In this document: piece by piece, positions 1 through 8,468 of the stretch | Position numbering within the stretch: the stretch's first letter is position 1 | How the letters are laid out: each line of letters begins with the position of its first letter | NCBI GenBank assembly: GCA_964604195.1 | Contig: CAZRXW010000018.1 | Span: forward strand, 1 to 17,534 | DNA length: 17,534 bases | Source of the DNA: SSEF01 sp964604195 | GTDB lineage: Bacteria > Patescibacteriota > Minisyncoccia > Moranbacterales > UBA1568 | Direction: 5' to 3' | Position numbers and translations under genes: made by a program | Notes under the pieces: generated by a model | What the model was told of the DNA's origin: nothing | Databases searched by the model: none | The model's input: only the letters and a program-made list of their open reading frames with translations

Positions 1-8
1 AGCATAGA

Positions 9-42
9 TCTAGACTAAATCACCTTAGGGTGATGGTCTAGA
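9..42. repeat. Inverted repeat downstream of capA
   Basis: Two nested arms are visible. TCTAGAC (9-15) pairs with GTCTAGA (36-42), and ATCACC (19-24) pairs with GGTGAT (29-34) around a TTAG loop, with a small internal loop between the two stems. It lies 18 bp beyond the capA stop codon. On the minus strand the bases after it are not T-rich, so it is not a classical intrinsic terminator. It could still stop or stabilise the 3' end of the rlmN-capA transcript. Confidence 0.5.
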
Positions 43-59
43 GCCAAAACAATTACTTT

Positions 60-1049
60 TCAGTGCAGAGTCTTTGATTTTATTTCAATTTGGCCAGTAC
101 GGTTGAGTAGAATTGGGATCTCTTCAAACTGAAGCTCATGAGTCATTGGATGTATTTCCATCCTCACAAGGAGCCCTTGTTGCGTGAGCAAATCTTGATA
201 CTGGTCAAAAATGAAGTTGCCAAGTGAATAATATATTGTCTTCCCTTGGTACACTTCCTTCTCTTGGACGATATGTGGGTGAGACCCAATAATCACATCT
301 ACTCCAGCGTCGATAAATTCATGAGCCAGGTCCTTGGTCTGTGGCAATGCGTTCACGTACTCTTTACCCCAATGAGCGTAGACTACAAGAATATCAACCG
401 CCCCTCTAAGTTCTTGAATATCCAGAAGTGCCTTCTCTTTTCCTTGAGGAATAAACTCGTTGTAATTTACAAAACCAATCTTCGTATTATGTATAGTTTC
501 TATGAGTGTCCTTTTTTCTGAGAGTGGGTCACCAAAATATTTCACCCCTGCTGTATCCAAAAAATTTTTCGTAGACTGTGCTCCTTCTTTACCAAAATTC
601 AAGATATGATTATTACCAATATTCACAATATTGATATAGTTACGCTTTAAAAAACTAGCGCTTTCTGGTGCAAAAGTGAATATATAATTTTTTTTCTCTC
701 CTATAAGACTCCCTTCACTTACCGATGCATGCTCAGTAATTGGCCCTTCAAGATTCACTACAACCCTATCGTTGTCAGCAAGAACTGTCTGGATGAGAGC
801 TAAAGGATAGTCCCATCCCTTACGATTCATCACCGTCCGAATATAACGATCCAACATAACGTCCCCACCAAATAACACCCTCACCTCTGATAGTTCTCGA
901 TGAGGGGTTACTTCTATCTTTTTAGACTCCTTTTGATGGAAATAATCTAGGGGAATGGCCGATCTATTAGCTAAAGACAGCAAGAACCAGCTAACGAAAC
1001 CAGCAACCACTGCACCACAGAAAAATATCCAGAGATTTTTTTCTCTCAT
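60..1049 (-). CDS. CapA-like metallophosphatase (PGA_cap family), membrane-anchored
   Basis: A 329-residue protein of the CapA/PGA_cap family, a calcineurin-like metallophosphoesterase fold known from poly-gamma-glutamate capsule systems and common in Patescibacteria without the rest of that pathway. Visible motifs are GGDVMLDR (about residues 61-68), NLEGPIT (99-105), NIGNNHILNFG (143-153), AHWGKEY (about 225), GSHPHIVQ (about 254) and SLGNFIFDQ near the C-terminus; these supply the metal-binding Asp, Asn and His residues of the family. Residues about 6-28 form one hydrophobic segment, so the enzyme is probably anchored and faces outward. Its ATG overlaps the rlmN stop as ATGA, which suggests translational coupling. 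No CapB or CapC is nearby, so a polyglutamate role is not supported here. A phosphatase or cell-envelope role is only inferred. Confidence 0.85.
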   Translation of the reverse strand: MREKNLWIFFCGAVVAGFVSWFLLSLANRSAIPLDYFHQKESKKIEVTPHRELSEVRVLFGGDVMLDRYIRTVMNRKGWDYPLALIQTVLADNDRVVVNLEGPITEHASVSEGSLIGEKKNYIFTFAPESASFLKRNYINIVNIGNNHILNFGKEGAQSTKNFLDTAGVKYFGDPLSEKRTLIETIHNTKIGFVNYNEFIPQGKEKALLDIQELRGAVDILVVYAHWGKEYVNALPQTKDLAHEFIDAGVDVIIGSHPHIVQEKEVYQGKTIYYSLGNFIFDQYQDLLTQQGLLVRMEIHPMTHELQFEEIPILLNRTGQIEIKSKTLH

Positions 1050-2089
1050 GCTGCTTTATTTTCAACTATCAACTGACCACAGGCAGCAGCAATATCTGCC
1101 CCCATAGTTCGACGGCGAGTCACATCAACACCTGCCTGGCGTAATTTTTGCTCAAAATGTATAAGTGCTTTACTTTCACTCGTTTCGTACTTGCTTTTCG
1201 TGTCATTGTAAGGAATGAGATTCACTTTTACCCTACCAACCCGTCGAGCGAACTTAATTAATTTTTCAGCATGAGATAGCGTATCATTTACCCCGGCCAA
1301 CATAACGTACTCAAAAGTTAAATGTCGTCGACGAGAAGCAAATTGGGCAAAATACTCTCTTGTCCACTGAGCAAGATCTTCCAAAAATCCCTGGTAAGAA
1401 GATGGCATAATATTTCGCCGAGTCTCAGCATCAGCACTATGGAGCGATACCGCAATCTTTACTGGTGGCCACTCAGTATCAGATAAAATTTTTCTGAGCA
1501 TTGGAATTAAGCCGACTGTCGAAACAGTAAGACGAGTTGGTCCCATTTCTGTATATTTCAAAAGGGTTTGCAGGGAACTTTTTACACTATCGTAATTAGC
1601 GAGAGGCTCACCCATACCCATATAGACAACATTCGTTATTTGTTGATCTAGGGTAGGGCGCTCCCTCAAAAAATACATCCAGAAACGATATTGATCTACA
1701 ATTTCATGGGTAGTTAAATTCCTCGTAAAACCCATTTTCCCAGTAGCACAAAAAGTGCAGGCCATAGCACACCCTACTTGAGATGATACACAAATACTAA
1801 AGTGCCCCCGAGTATTCTTCATAAGTACCGTCTCCACCAGTTTACGATCACTTGTCTCAAGAAGGGCTTTGTAGGTATCTTGCCGCTTACTCGACAAAAC
1901 ATATTTTTCCCTCAAAGTAATCCATGATACCTCTCGCGTTAGTTCATCACGTAACATTTTTGGCAATGAAGAAACTTCCTGCCAAGAATGATACCCGGGA
2001 AAGAACAGGGCTTGCCAAATCTGCTCCTGGCGATAGCGAGGGAGAGAATCTCCAAGGTTCTTGAGGTATATCGAAAGCGGTTCAGGCAT
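1046..2089 (-). CDS. rlmN: 23S rRNA (adenine2503-C2)/tRNA methyltransferase RlmN
   Basis: A radical-SAM enzyme that methylates C2 of A2503 in 23S rRNA, and A37 of some tRNAs in characterised members. From the ATG at 2089 it has 347 residues. The cluster motif CAMACTFC gives C107, C111 and C114. C100, in CVSSQVGC, and C337, in AAACGQL, are spaced 237 residues apart, as are the catalytic C118 and C355 of E. coli RlmN. GMGEPLANYDSV, TVSTVGLIP and VSLHSADAETR are further family motifs. The frame stays open to a TTG at 2125, but the family N-terminus fits the ATG better. No Shine-Dalgarno is seen. It follows the pilus operon by about 50 bp and overlaps capA by 4 bases. RlmN rather than Cfr is favoured by its chromosomal housekeeping context and overall motif pattern. 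Confidence 0.95.
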   Translation of the reverse strand: MPEPLSIYLKNLGDSLPRYRQEQIWQALFFPGYHSWQEVSSLPKMLRDELTREVSWITLREKYVLSSKRQDTYKALLETSDRKLVETVLMKNTRGHFSICVSSQVGCAMACTFCATGKMGFTRNLTTHEIVDQYRFWMYFLRERPTLDQQITNVVYMGMGEPLANYDSVKSSLQTLLKYTEMGPTRLTVSTVGLIPMLRKILSDTEWPPVKIAVSLHSADAETRRNIMPSSYQGFLEDLAQWTREYFAQFASRRRHLTFEYVMLAGVNDTLSHAEKLIKFARRVGRVKVNLIPYNDTKSKYETSESKALIHFEQKLRQAGVDVTRRRTMGADIAAACGQLIVENKAA

Positions 2090-2139
2090 AAATGTCAGAA
2101 TACCAGACTTGTAGTATTTTGTCAATAATTATTGCCTGA

Positions 2140-2463
2140 CTAGTCCTCTTTTCCTGAAATGAAGAGTTCTTCACTTGGACTAACTCTCTTTGCGTGTTCA
2201 CTACGAAGAGCATCAATTTTCTTGAGAGAGCCAAGAAACTGCTGCTCCTGAAAAACAGTTTCCTTAATAGTGGTATCTAGATATGCCTTCCGTTGTTCCG
2301 GAGTCCAGGTGTAAGTAAAAAGACTTCTCCTCCACTCGTACCCACCCAGTCCCGCTACCACAAGAAACGAGATAAAAAAGAGCAGTTTATAGTGACGCAG
2401 CCACACCAAGAAACCATACTTCATTATACTCACCCACTTTATTTTTTTTATTCTCATTTTCAT
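2140..2463 (-). CDS. Small single-pass membrane protein, last gene of the pilus operon
   Basis: I do not recognise a family. The 107-residue product has a basic N-terminus (MKMRIKKIKW), one clear membrane segment at about residues 27-43 (LLFFISFLVVAGLGGYE region), then about 60 charged residues predicted to be helical and outside the cytoplasm, ending SGKED. It starts 13 bp after pilO, on the same strand, so it is probably co-transcribed with pilMNO. The topology (short cytoplasmic basic part, one helix, helical ectodomain) resembles PilN, PilO and PilP-like partners, so a bitopic assembly partner is a reasonable guess from context only. A second in-frame ATG at residue 14 gives an alternative start. 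It is short but the spacing and membrane segment argue that it is real. Confidence 0.7.
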   Translation of the reverse strand: MKMRIKKIKWVSIMKYGFLVWLRHYKLLFFISFLVVAGLGGYEWRRSLFTYTWTPEQRKAYLDTTIKETVFQEQQFLGSLKKIDALRSEHAKRVSPSEELFISGKED

Positions 2464-2475
2464 ACTGTAATCAAG

Positions 2476-3252
2476 CTATTCCTTGGTATAGACAACTAAA
2501 TCAAACTCTCCAGAGAGTATAAGTGGTAATGGCTGGATAGGCACTAATATCTGTCCTCTCGCACTGCCTGACTGAGAAGTATCGCTCTGAACAAAATCAC
2601 CACTAAATGCTGGCCCTGTTTCATCAGATTTCTTTTCAGACTCCTTAATAACAAGACCAAGTATTTCTAGTGCGTATGGCATTGTTTCAACCTTAGCTAG
2701 ATATCTAACTAATGCTTCATAAGGAGCATCTACAATCAATGTTAATCGAATATAGTGCTTTAGCGGAAGCTTATCCAACATTTCTGTAGAATTCTTAGCC
2801 TTACGCTTATCAGCTGAAACCGGTGGGACGGTCTCATCAGATGAACTCGCCTCAGTACCTATTTTTTTTTCTTTGGAATTTTCTGGTTTTGTTATCTTGC
2901 TTTCCAAAAGAGTATTATCCCTCGAGACAATTTCTATTTTAACCCCTTCACTTGCCGCTAATTCTTCCAATTTCTGAATAAAACCAACGAAATCATCCTT
3001 GCCAAGAACAATCATGAGATCCTTTTTGTATGATTGAATGAGATCGTTTTGTTTCTCAAGATCAGGAAGCTTTTTGATTTCGCCAGATCGGAATTCCCGC
3101 ATTACGTCCAGCTGTTGGATTGTGTCCATCCGTGCAGAAATCATTTGGTGGAGTGGTCGTATACCAAACCAAAAAAGTATTCCCATCCCCAGCAAAAGCC
3201 CTCCCTGAATGAGCCATGGTTTGATGCTGTTCCAATGAGTATTATTTACCAT
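2476..3252 (-). CDS. pilO: Type IV pilus inner-membrane assembly protein PilO-like
   Basis: A 258-residue bitopic protein. It has a short N-terminus, a membrane helix at about residues 12-30 (LIQGGLLLGMGILFWFGI), a coiled-coil-like stretch at about 33-78, then a ferredoxin-like C-terminal region (FIQKLEELAASEGVKIEIV, and LPLKHYIRLTLIVDAPYEALVRYLAKVETMP in two parts) typical of PilO and GspM-type proteins. A charged low-complexity insert rich in K, E, S and D (about residues 115-160) separates the two parts and is longer than in model PilO proteins. PilO pairs with PilN and links PilM to the pilus machine. It follows pilN by 5 bp. A strong AGGAGG lies only 1 nt before the ATG, overlapping the pilN stop, an unusually tight spacing. 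Confidence 0.85.
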   Translation of the reverse strand: MVNNTHWNSIKPWLIQGGLLLGMGILFWFGIRPLHQMISARMDTIQQLDVMREFRSGEIKKLPDLEKQNDLIQSYKKDLMIVLGKDDFVGFIQKLEELAASEGVKIEIVSRDNTLLESKITKPENSKEKKIGTEASSSDETVPPVSADKRKAKNSTEMLDKLPLKHYIRLTLIVDAPYEALVRYLAKVETMPYALEILGLVIKESEKKSDETGPAFSGDFVQSDTSQSGSARGQILVPIQPLPLILSGEFDLVVYTKE

Positions 3253-3257
3253 ACCTC

Positions 3258-3824
3258 CTAATTACGATTCAAAAGGCACTCTTTCTTGATATTAAAATCA
3301 ATCTGAAAATCTAGTTCCGTCTGAGCAAAAAGATTAGAAAGTGGCACTTTAACATCACTTGTACATTCAACTGCTTTTAGAGCTGCTTCAAAAGCCAAAA
3401 ATTGATCACGAGTATCTGCCCGCCCAGCAATAGAGACAGTGTAGTCCTTGGTACTTAAACCAGTGAGAGACACCCCTACTGGAGTTAGCCTCTCTAATAA
3501 AAGGAATAGCCCTCCCCACTGATGATGCTGATCAAGATATTGAGTTATATCCGCACTAAGATTATTAGCCTGACGAAAAGCTTCTTGATACTCGGTAAGC
3601 TTTCTTGATTCCTGATTGTATTGGTTAAAACTTTCCAACGCCAGCTGGGCTCCCTTTACTTGATAATTAAGTAAAAAATAAATACCTCCAAGAACAGTAG
3701 CATAGAAAATAACTAGCACTAAAATAAGACAAGTTTGCCAGAGAAAAAACCGGGAATAAAACTTCCTCGAAAGTTCCCGCTGCTTTTCTTCAGGTAAGAG
3801 ATTAAGCAAAATCCGCATACTCAT
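3258..3824 (-). CDS. pilN: Type IV pilus assembly protein PilN-like
   Basis: From the ATG at 3824 the product has 188 residues and begins MSMRILLNLLPEEKQREL, the short cytoplasmic tail with the NLLP motif by which PilN docks in the groove of PilM. A membrane helix follows at about residues 27-52 (LWQTCLILVLVIFYATVLGGIY), then a coiled coil and a ferredoxin-like domain (GVSLTGLSTKDYTVSIAGRA). The gene overlaps the 3' end of pilM by 23 bp, and a second in-frame ATG lies at 3818, so either may start it. An upstream TTG at 3848 is less likely because it puts extra residues before the conserved tail. The overlap points to coupled translation of PilM and PilN in a 1:1 complex. Confidence 0.9.
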   Translation of the reverse strand: MSMRILLNLLPEEKQRELSRKFYSRFFLWQTCLILVLVIFYATVLGGIYFLLNYQVKGAQLALESFNQYNQESRKLTEYQEAFRQANNLSADITQYLDQHHQWGGLFLLLERLTPVGVSLTGLSTKDYTVSIAGRADTRDQFLAFEAALKAVECTSDVKVPLSNLFAQTELDFQIDFNIKKECLLNRN

Positions 3825-4896
3825 CAAGGCCACGCAGAGCGAGACCAATCACTGTTGAATACTGAACTGAGTGCCCACGATCAATCGGTGGAAGCATCCG
3901 TCCTAGATGGACGTTAACCCAAGGATTACCAAACTCAATTGACTGGTTGAGACGTTTCGTAAGATAAGGCAGAAGTCCTTTCATATTAGAGCCACCACCA
4001 CAGAGCACGATACTATCAATCGATTTAGAATATCCAAGATTTGAGAGATAAAAATTTATCGATCGCTCAACTTCCACAGCAATATTCTCCAAAACAGGCT
4101 GAGCTGCTTTAAACAACGGGCTCTTGAGTGCGAGCGACCCTAGGCCATACTTTATCTTCATGATCTCCGCTTCATCAAAAGATATCTTCATCTCCTTGGA
4201 AATGGCATCGGTAATCATTTGAGAAGATAACGGGACACTCGACGTAAAACAAGGAGTGTTACCTATTGCCACCAAAAAACTTGTTCTACGATCACCGATA
4301 TCGATAATTAATCTTGTCTTATCCTCAACTTTCTCAGAAAGAAGACTCCGAGCTTGCGCAATAGACTCAGTCTCAAATCCAGCCACTTCCAAGCCAGCCT
4401 TTTCGAGTACTCCCTGAAACTGATCTACCATATTGCGAGCTACCGCCACCACCAAAATGCTCATTTTTCCCTTCTCTGGAATAAGTTTTTTTTCAAGAAT
4501 TTGATAGTCGTAATATACTTGGTCAAGCGTCAATGGAATATTGGCTTCGATTTCCCACTTAATAGCTTCTTTTACTTCCTCGGGAGCCATCTCAGGTAAG
4601 CCGATAATACGCAAAAAAGCCTTTGTTTCCGGAAGAGAGCAAATAACCTTTTTGGTATGAATCGGCGACGGCTTAGTCTTCTCCATGATGTCATGTATAG
4701 CCTGTACCACCACTTCTTCTTTGATAATCTCCCCATCGACAACACTTCCCAAAGCAAGAGGGACTGATCCAAAACTCGTAACAATTTCTTCTTTTCCCTC
4801 ACGCTCAAGCCAAAGAGCCTTCAAGGAGAGATCGGAGAGATCTAGCCCGAAGGATTGTGGGAAGAGATTAAAAATTTTTTTATAAAGCAAACTCAT
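3802..4896 (-). CDS. pilM: Type IV pilus actin-like ATPase PilM
   Basis: A 364-residue cytoplasmic actin/FtsA-fold protein that binds ATP and the PilN tail and connects the inner-membrane PilN/PilO to the pilus motor. Visible nucleotide-binding elements are FGLDLSDLSLKALWLE (phosphate 1, about residues 16-31), LIIDIGDRRTSFLVAIG (phosphate 2, about 195-211) and IVLCGGGSNMKGLLPYL (adenosine, about 295-312). The C-terminus VNVHLGRMLPP...YSTVIGLALRG is characteristic of PilM. Length fits the family (about 350). It is the first gene after a 79-bp gap and heads pilM-pilN-pilO-small membrane gene. No Shine-Dalgarno is seen before the ATG. Confidence 0.94.
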   Translation of the reverse strand: MSLLYKKIFNLFPQSFGLDLSDLSLKALWLEREGKEEIVTSFGSVPLALGSVVDGEIIKEEVVVQAIHDIMEKTKPSPIHTKKVICSLPETKAFLRIIGLPEMAPEEVKEAIKWEIEANIPLTLDQVYYDYQILEKKLIPEKGKMSILVVAVARNMVDQFQGVLEKAGLEVAGFETESIAQARSLLSEKVEDKTRLIIDIGDRRTSFLVAIGNTPCFTSSVPLSSQMITDAISKEMKISFDEAEIMKIKYGLGSLALKSPLFKAAQPVLENIAVEVERSINFYLSNLGYSKSIDSIVLCGGGSNMKGLLPYLTKRLNQSIEFGNPWVNVHLGRMLPPIDRGHSVQYSTVIGLALRGLDEYADFA

Positions 4897-4933
4897 ACCA
4901 AACGTTTATTTTTGCTTTCTATTTTTCTCTTTT

Positions 4934-4939
4934 ACTATA
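4934..4939 (-). promoter_or_regulatory. Possible -10 element upstream of pilM
   Basis: The 79-bp gap before pilM is very AT-rich. On the minus strand it holds TATAGT, five of six matches to the -10 consensus, about 40 bases before the pilM ATG. No good -35 hexamer lies 16-18 bp further upstream, so this is a weak call. pilM may instead be read through from the upstream pilin genes. Confidence 0.25.
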
Positions 4940-4975
4940 ATAACACACCCATCAACAAACATTTACCAAGCAATA

Positions 4976-6418
4976 CTAAAGTTCTTCCCAGAGATCGAGT
5001 TCATACTGTGTCCCCGTAGGAAAGTATGGGGGTGGACAATACAAAAGATTGTTATCATAATATAGATTGCGGGTCTGATATCCCGACACATGATTCCCCA
5101 TCGCATCAGCCCAAGCAAATCCATATCGCTGATTGCTAACAATTGATCCATAAACGGTAATAGTATCCCGAGTAGCATATGGGCCAGTATAATTTGCTCT
5201 GCCCACTCTACCAGACTGAGCCAAAAGGGCTGCGTCCAATCGCAAAATATTATTACTCTGTCGATAGACTTCCACATCATTCTGACCAATCACTCCGATC
5301 ATATCGGTACAATCATAATTGGTATATCGGAGATCTTTTCCTAGATATATAGTCTTTTGTGAAGCAGAAATAAGATTAGCCGCCACTACTGTAACCCTTC
5401 GTCCATCAACTGTTCCCTCAAGCCAAACATTGTTTTCTACAAAAATAACCCCCCCATCCGGGATAGAATAATTCGACCAGCCACCATTGTAGTTAATAAT
5501 TTCATTAGTGGATGCATTAAAACTCTGCACTGTTCGAATATCAAAAGTATCATTTGACTTCAAAATAATATGCCTCCCTTGTCTGGTATTATCAAAATAT
5601 CTACTCCCATTTGCCCCAGATTGAGCCTCACTCTTCATCAAACTCAGATCACCAAGAAGGCCATTGAAATCGAGTGGCGCCACTGGAAACTCACGTCCCG
5701 CTTCGAAAACATCTGTTCGAGTTGCAACAGTACTCGGCGGAGCCTCGGCTGCACGAAAAGTGTTATTCACTCCAGAAGATGGCGGGGCATTAACATGAGT
5801 ATGGACACCAAATTCATTAGCACCAGTATGATCGGGGTCATTATACTCATCAACCGCGCTTGAGACCACATTGTGAGCCAAGCCATCAAAACGAATACCA
5901 TTATTAGAATGGATTTTTCCAAACACCTCTGTCCCAGTACCAAAGCGTACTGCTTCATCAGTAAGCGCGGCATACTCACTCCATGAAGGTCTGCGCAGCC
6001 TCACTCTGATCGTACGAGACTGATCTGGATAACGATCCGTCTGTCCAGTTGAGGTGATATATACGATAGTTTGTCCCGAATCAGGAGGGGTAACCGTAAT
6101 AGAATATTCCCCTCCACCAAAAGAACCCACATATGGCGTTGATTGACCCAAAGCTGTCCCAGCATCCCAAAAAGCCTGAATCTGACTCGCCGTCCTCCCA
6201 TCGAGTTGATGAGCAAGATACCAGCGGTAAAAGTGTATACCCGCCTCAGCAATATGAAGCGCCTGCTCTCGATCACGTTGCTTCAGACTATATTGGAGAT
6301 ATGAACTTACAAAACTCACAATAGACGTAAGAAGTATCATGACAACTGTCATAATCACCAGACCATAGGCTAAAGCTGATCCACGAACCACTCGCATAAA
6401 AATAGTGTTAGTAGCCAT
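4976..6418 (-). CDS. PilX-like type IV pilus assembly protein (large, adhesin-type ectodomain)
   Basis: From the ATG at 6418 it has 480 residues. The N-terminus (RVVRGSALAYGLVIMTVVMILLTSIVSFVSSYLQYS...REQALHIAEAGIHFY) is the PilX N-terminal pattern: a basic start, one long hydrophobic helix, then an amphipathic helix with the AEAG motif, and no standard G^FTLIE cleavage site. The remaining 400 residues are rich in S, T, G, N and D, look extracellular and mostly beta, and include SWSEYAALTDEAVRFGTG...FGKIHSNNGIRFDG, a region seen in large Patescibacteria pilus proteins. It overlaps the PilW-like gene by 11 bp. A TTG start at 6448 would give 10 more residues. It is likely a minor pilin-like subunit at the pilus tip or in priming; this is inference from context. 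Confidence 0.8.
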   Translation of the reverse strand: MATNTIFMRVVRGSALAYGLVIMTVVMILLTSIVSFVSSYLQYSLKQRDREQALHIAEAGIHFYRWYLAHQLDGRTASQIQAFWDAGTALGQSTPYVGSFGGGEYSITVTPPDSGQTIVYITSTGQTDRYPDQSRTIRVRLRRPSWSEYAALTDEAVRFGTGTEVFGKIHSNNGIRFDGLAHNVVSSAVDEYNDPDHTGANEFGVHTHVNAPPSSGVNNTFRAAEAPPSTVATRTDVFEAGREFPVAPLDFNGLLGDLSLMKSEAQSGANGSRYFDNTRQGRHIILKSNDTFDIRTVQSFNASTNEIINYNGGWSNYSIPDGGVIFVENNVWLEGTVDGRRVTVVAANLISASQKTIYLGKDLRYTNYDCTDMIGVIGQNDVEVYRQSNNILRLDAALLAQSGRVGRANYTGPYATRDTITVYGSIVSNQRYGFAWADAMGNHVSGYQTRNLYYDNNLLYCPPPYFPTGTQYELDLWEEL

Positions 6419-7019
6419 TGAGATTTCTAAGTTCAGCAAAAGATTCAACGTTTATATGCTCAGGAACATTTAAGGGGTCAATATTAATCATCAAATGAAC
6501 TTTGACCATCTTTACCTCAGCCACATTTACCGGTGTTGCCAATGGGTTATTTATGGTATCAGAAGGATATTCATCGTTATAATAAGAGAAAACTGGCTGC
6601 GAGTTTGAATTAATGATAGAGTTGGCCAACAGAGTGGTAGTGCCATCACCATTTGGATAATTTACTGGAAGATTACCAACAGGTTCTCTTACTCCCCGAT
6701 AAAGAGATCCACTTTGCAGGTAGTAGTGCACTCTCTCGGTAACACCATCGTTATCGATATCAATGTATACTTTAATATCAAAGTCACTTCCTGATTCAAT
6801 TGGAAAATCTCCATTATCTGCCTGTCTTACCTTTCGTAAATCTGCAACTAAATTATTTACTGCTCGTGAAACAAGGAGGGAGGCATTGCCCATTTCAATA
6901 ATATACTTATTAGACCGCCAACTATCCACAAAAAGGTAAGTGAAGCCGCTCATCCCTAGAAGCATAATAAGGATAGCCACAATCATCTCTATAAATGACA
7001 TTCCACGAACAGTTCTCAT
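6408..7019 (-). CDS. PilW-like prepilin (type IV pilus minor pilin)
   Basis: A 203-residue prepilin. The N-terminus MRTVRGMSFIEMIVAILIMLLG has a 6-residue basic leader ending in Gly, a Met at +1, and Glu at +5 of the mature chain, the class III signal cut by prepilin peptidase. The hydrophobic helix is followed by an amphipathic helix and a globular domain with a DIDNDGVTERVHYYL segment, common in PilW/PulJ-like minor pilins. It ends inside the start of the PilX-like gene, and follows the larger pilin-like gene by 12 bp. The pairing with the PilX-like gene mirrors the minor-pilin sets (PilV, PilW, PilX) that prime pilus assembly. Confidence 0.85.
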   Translation of the reverse strand: MRTVRGMSFIEMIVAILIMLLGMSGFTYLFVDSWRSNKYIIEMGNASLLVSRAVNNLVADLRKVRQADNGDFPIESGSDFDIKVYIDIDNDGVTERVHYYLQSGSLYRGVREPVGNLPVNYPNGDGTTTLLANSIINSNSQPVFSYYNDEYPSDTINNPLATPVNVAEVKMVKVHLMINIDPLNVPEHINVESFAELRNLNGY

Positions 7020-7031
7020 AAATATTTTTGA

Positions 7032-8468
7032 CTAACCTGGAATAAACACCAATGCAAATTGTTTCTCCTCAAGCTTGTCACCAGCAATATCTATCGTCCC
7101 CGTCTTGGTAACATAACTCGCTGCGGTAACCTCCACATCATACGAACCAGCTACAAGCGGTGTATTAGTTGTATGAAAGAACGCTTGGCCATACGTATCT
7201 GTAGTAACGGTTGTATCATAGCCAATTCCAGCGTTGGTAAGACGGACACTAGCCCCAGCAATTGGTTGATTATCAGCTGAATTCACAGCCGTAATCAAGG
7301 CGGAACTAAAAGATTTATCAGCTAAAACCATTGTCACTGATTTATTAGTTCCTGCCGATAGATTGACAGTACCAAAATCTGCTTCCTCCGGAGAAAGTCG
7401 AAGAAACCTATAGGAAGTTTCACCAGCATCTAGAGCCACCGTATATACCCCCGCACTTCGATCATTAATATTTTCTTCCCCACTCCCATCAGTAGAAAGC
7501 GATTGAGTATAATCATAGACTGGAGACCCATCGGAAACCTCATTGCCAATGGCTAGACCTCCAGTAATATCAAAATCGACGTCTGAAACATCAGTACCGA
7601 ATGAATCCTCGGTGCGAAAACTGATATCCGAATCAGCGTCGCTCACTAAGGTAGTGGCAGTAAGACTACCAGCCACTACCGTCGTATGAATATTTACTGG
7701 GTTAAAGGTAGAAGTCGGATACGGTGGATAAGTAGTGTTAGGATAGTAGCCAGACTTACTCACGCTAATCTGATATCCCTGAACTGAAGCTGGGGCCCCA
7801 GGGAATGTTAGATTGCCATTAGCATCAGTAGAGGCAGTAATATTAACCGCCGGAACAACACTACCGTTGACAATGTGAACGGATGCACCCGACACTCCAG
7901 CTCCAGTACCATCAAGTACATTGACGGAAAGAATTCCTGTGCCCGCCGCTACCGATTCAACTCCATCCAAGGAAAAAATAGATGCGGTAGTCACTTTTTC
8001 TGTATCAGCACCACCACCCCAAGATACAGTAACGGTTACTTGTTTATAATCGTTGGGGGCAATATCTGTCCCCGCTCCCAAAGTGCCATCTGTCTGATTA
8101 TCTACGAATTGTACAAGCGTATGGACATTGTAGACAGCGTTGTTTACCGTAAGAGTTTGATTTTCAGCTAATGTACCCGCTGGGATACCCGTAGTGGTGC
8201 CGATGTCGTCAAAAATAATGCTCCGAATTATCTCCATCTGCTGATTTGCCACAGCGATTGCTCCTAATCGACTCTTGACATTTACAATATGTCCGGTTGC
8301 CAAAATCCATGTCTGATAGAAAGAAAGAGTAATGACAGAAAAAAGAAAAAGAAACATTAGAGCCTCAATAAGGGTAAACCCTTGAAACCCCCTCCTTTTA
8401 TTTTTCTTAAGAAAGATATCTGATTGCTTCACAAAGAAAAAAGAATTATTTGATATTTTCCAAAACAC
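7032..8468 (-). CDS. Prepilin-type protein with carboxypeptidase-regulatory-like beta domains
   Basis: A 478-residue protein with a class III prepilin signal: a basic leader ending KKNKRRGFQG, then FTLIEALMFLFLFSVI with Phe +1 and Glu +5 (cut after residue 30). A PilV-like N-terminal pilin part (IAVANQQMEIIRSIIFDDIG) runs to about residue 175. The rest holds at least two CarboxypepD_reg-like/Ig-like modules: GILSVNVLDGTGAGVSGASVHI (about 177-265) and SALITAVNSADNQPIAGASVRLT (about 388-475), with repeated GASV and turn motifs. Such modules usually bind or stiffen outside the cell. The listed start is a GTG at 8468 overlapping pilC by 23 bp; a second GTG at 8429 would give a more usual leader of about 17 residues. 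This is much longer than ordinary minor pilins and may be an adhesive tip subunit. Confidence 0.82.
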   Translation of the reverse strand: MFWKISNNSFFFVKQSDIFLKKNKRRGFQGFTLIEALMFLFLFSVITLSFYQTWILATGHIVNVKSRLGAIAVANQQMEIIRSIIFDDIGTTTGIPAGTLAENQTLTVNNAVYNVHTLVQFVDNQTDGTLGAGTDIAPNDYKQVTVTVSWGGGADTEKVTTASIFSLDGVESVAAGTGILSVNVLDGTGAGVSGASVHIVNGSVVPAVNITASTDANGNLTFPGAPASVQGYQISVSKSGYYPNTTYPPYPTSTFNPVNIHTTVVAGSLTATTLVSDADSDISFRTEDSFGTDVSDVDFDITGGLAIGNEVSDGSPVYDYTQSLSTDGSGEENINDRSAGVYTVALDAGETSYRFLRLSPEEADFGTVNLSAGTNKSVTMVLADKSFSSALITAVNSADNQPIAGASVRLTNAGIGYDTTVTTDTYGQAFFHTTNTPLVAGSYDVEVTAASYVTKTGTIDIAGDKLEEKQFALVFIPG

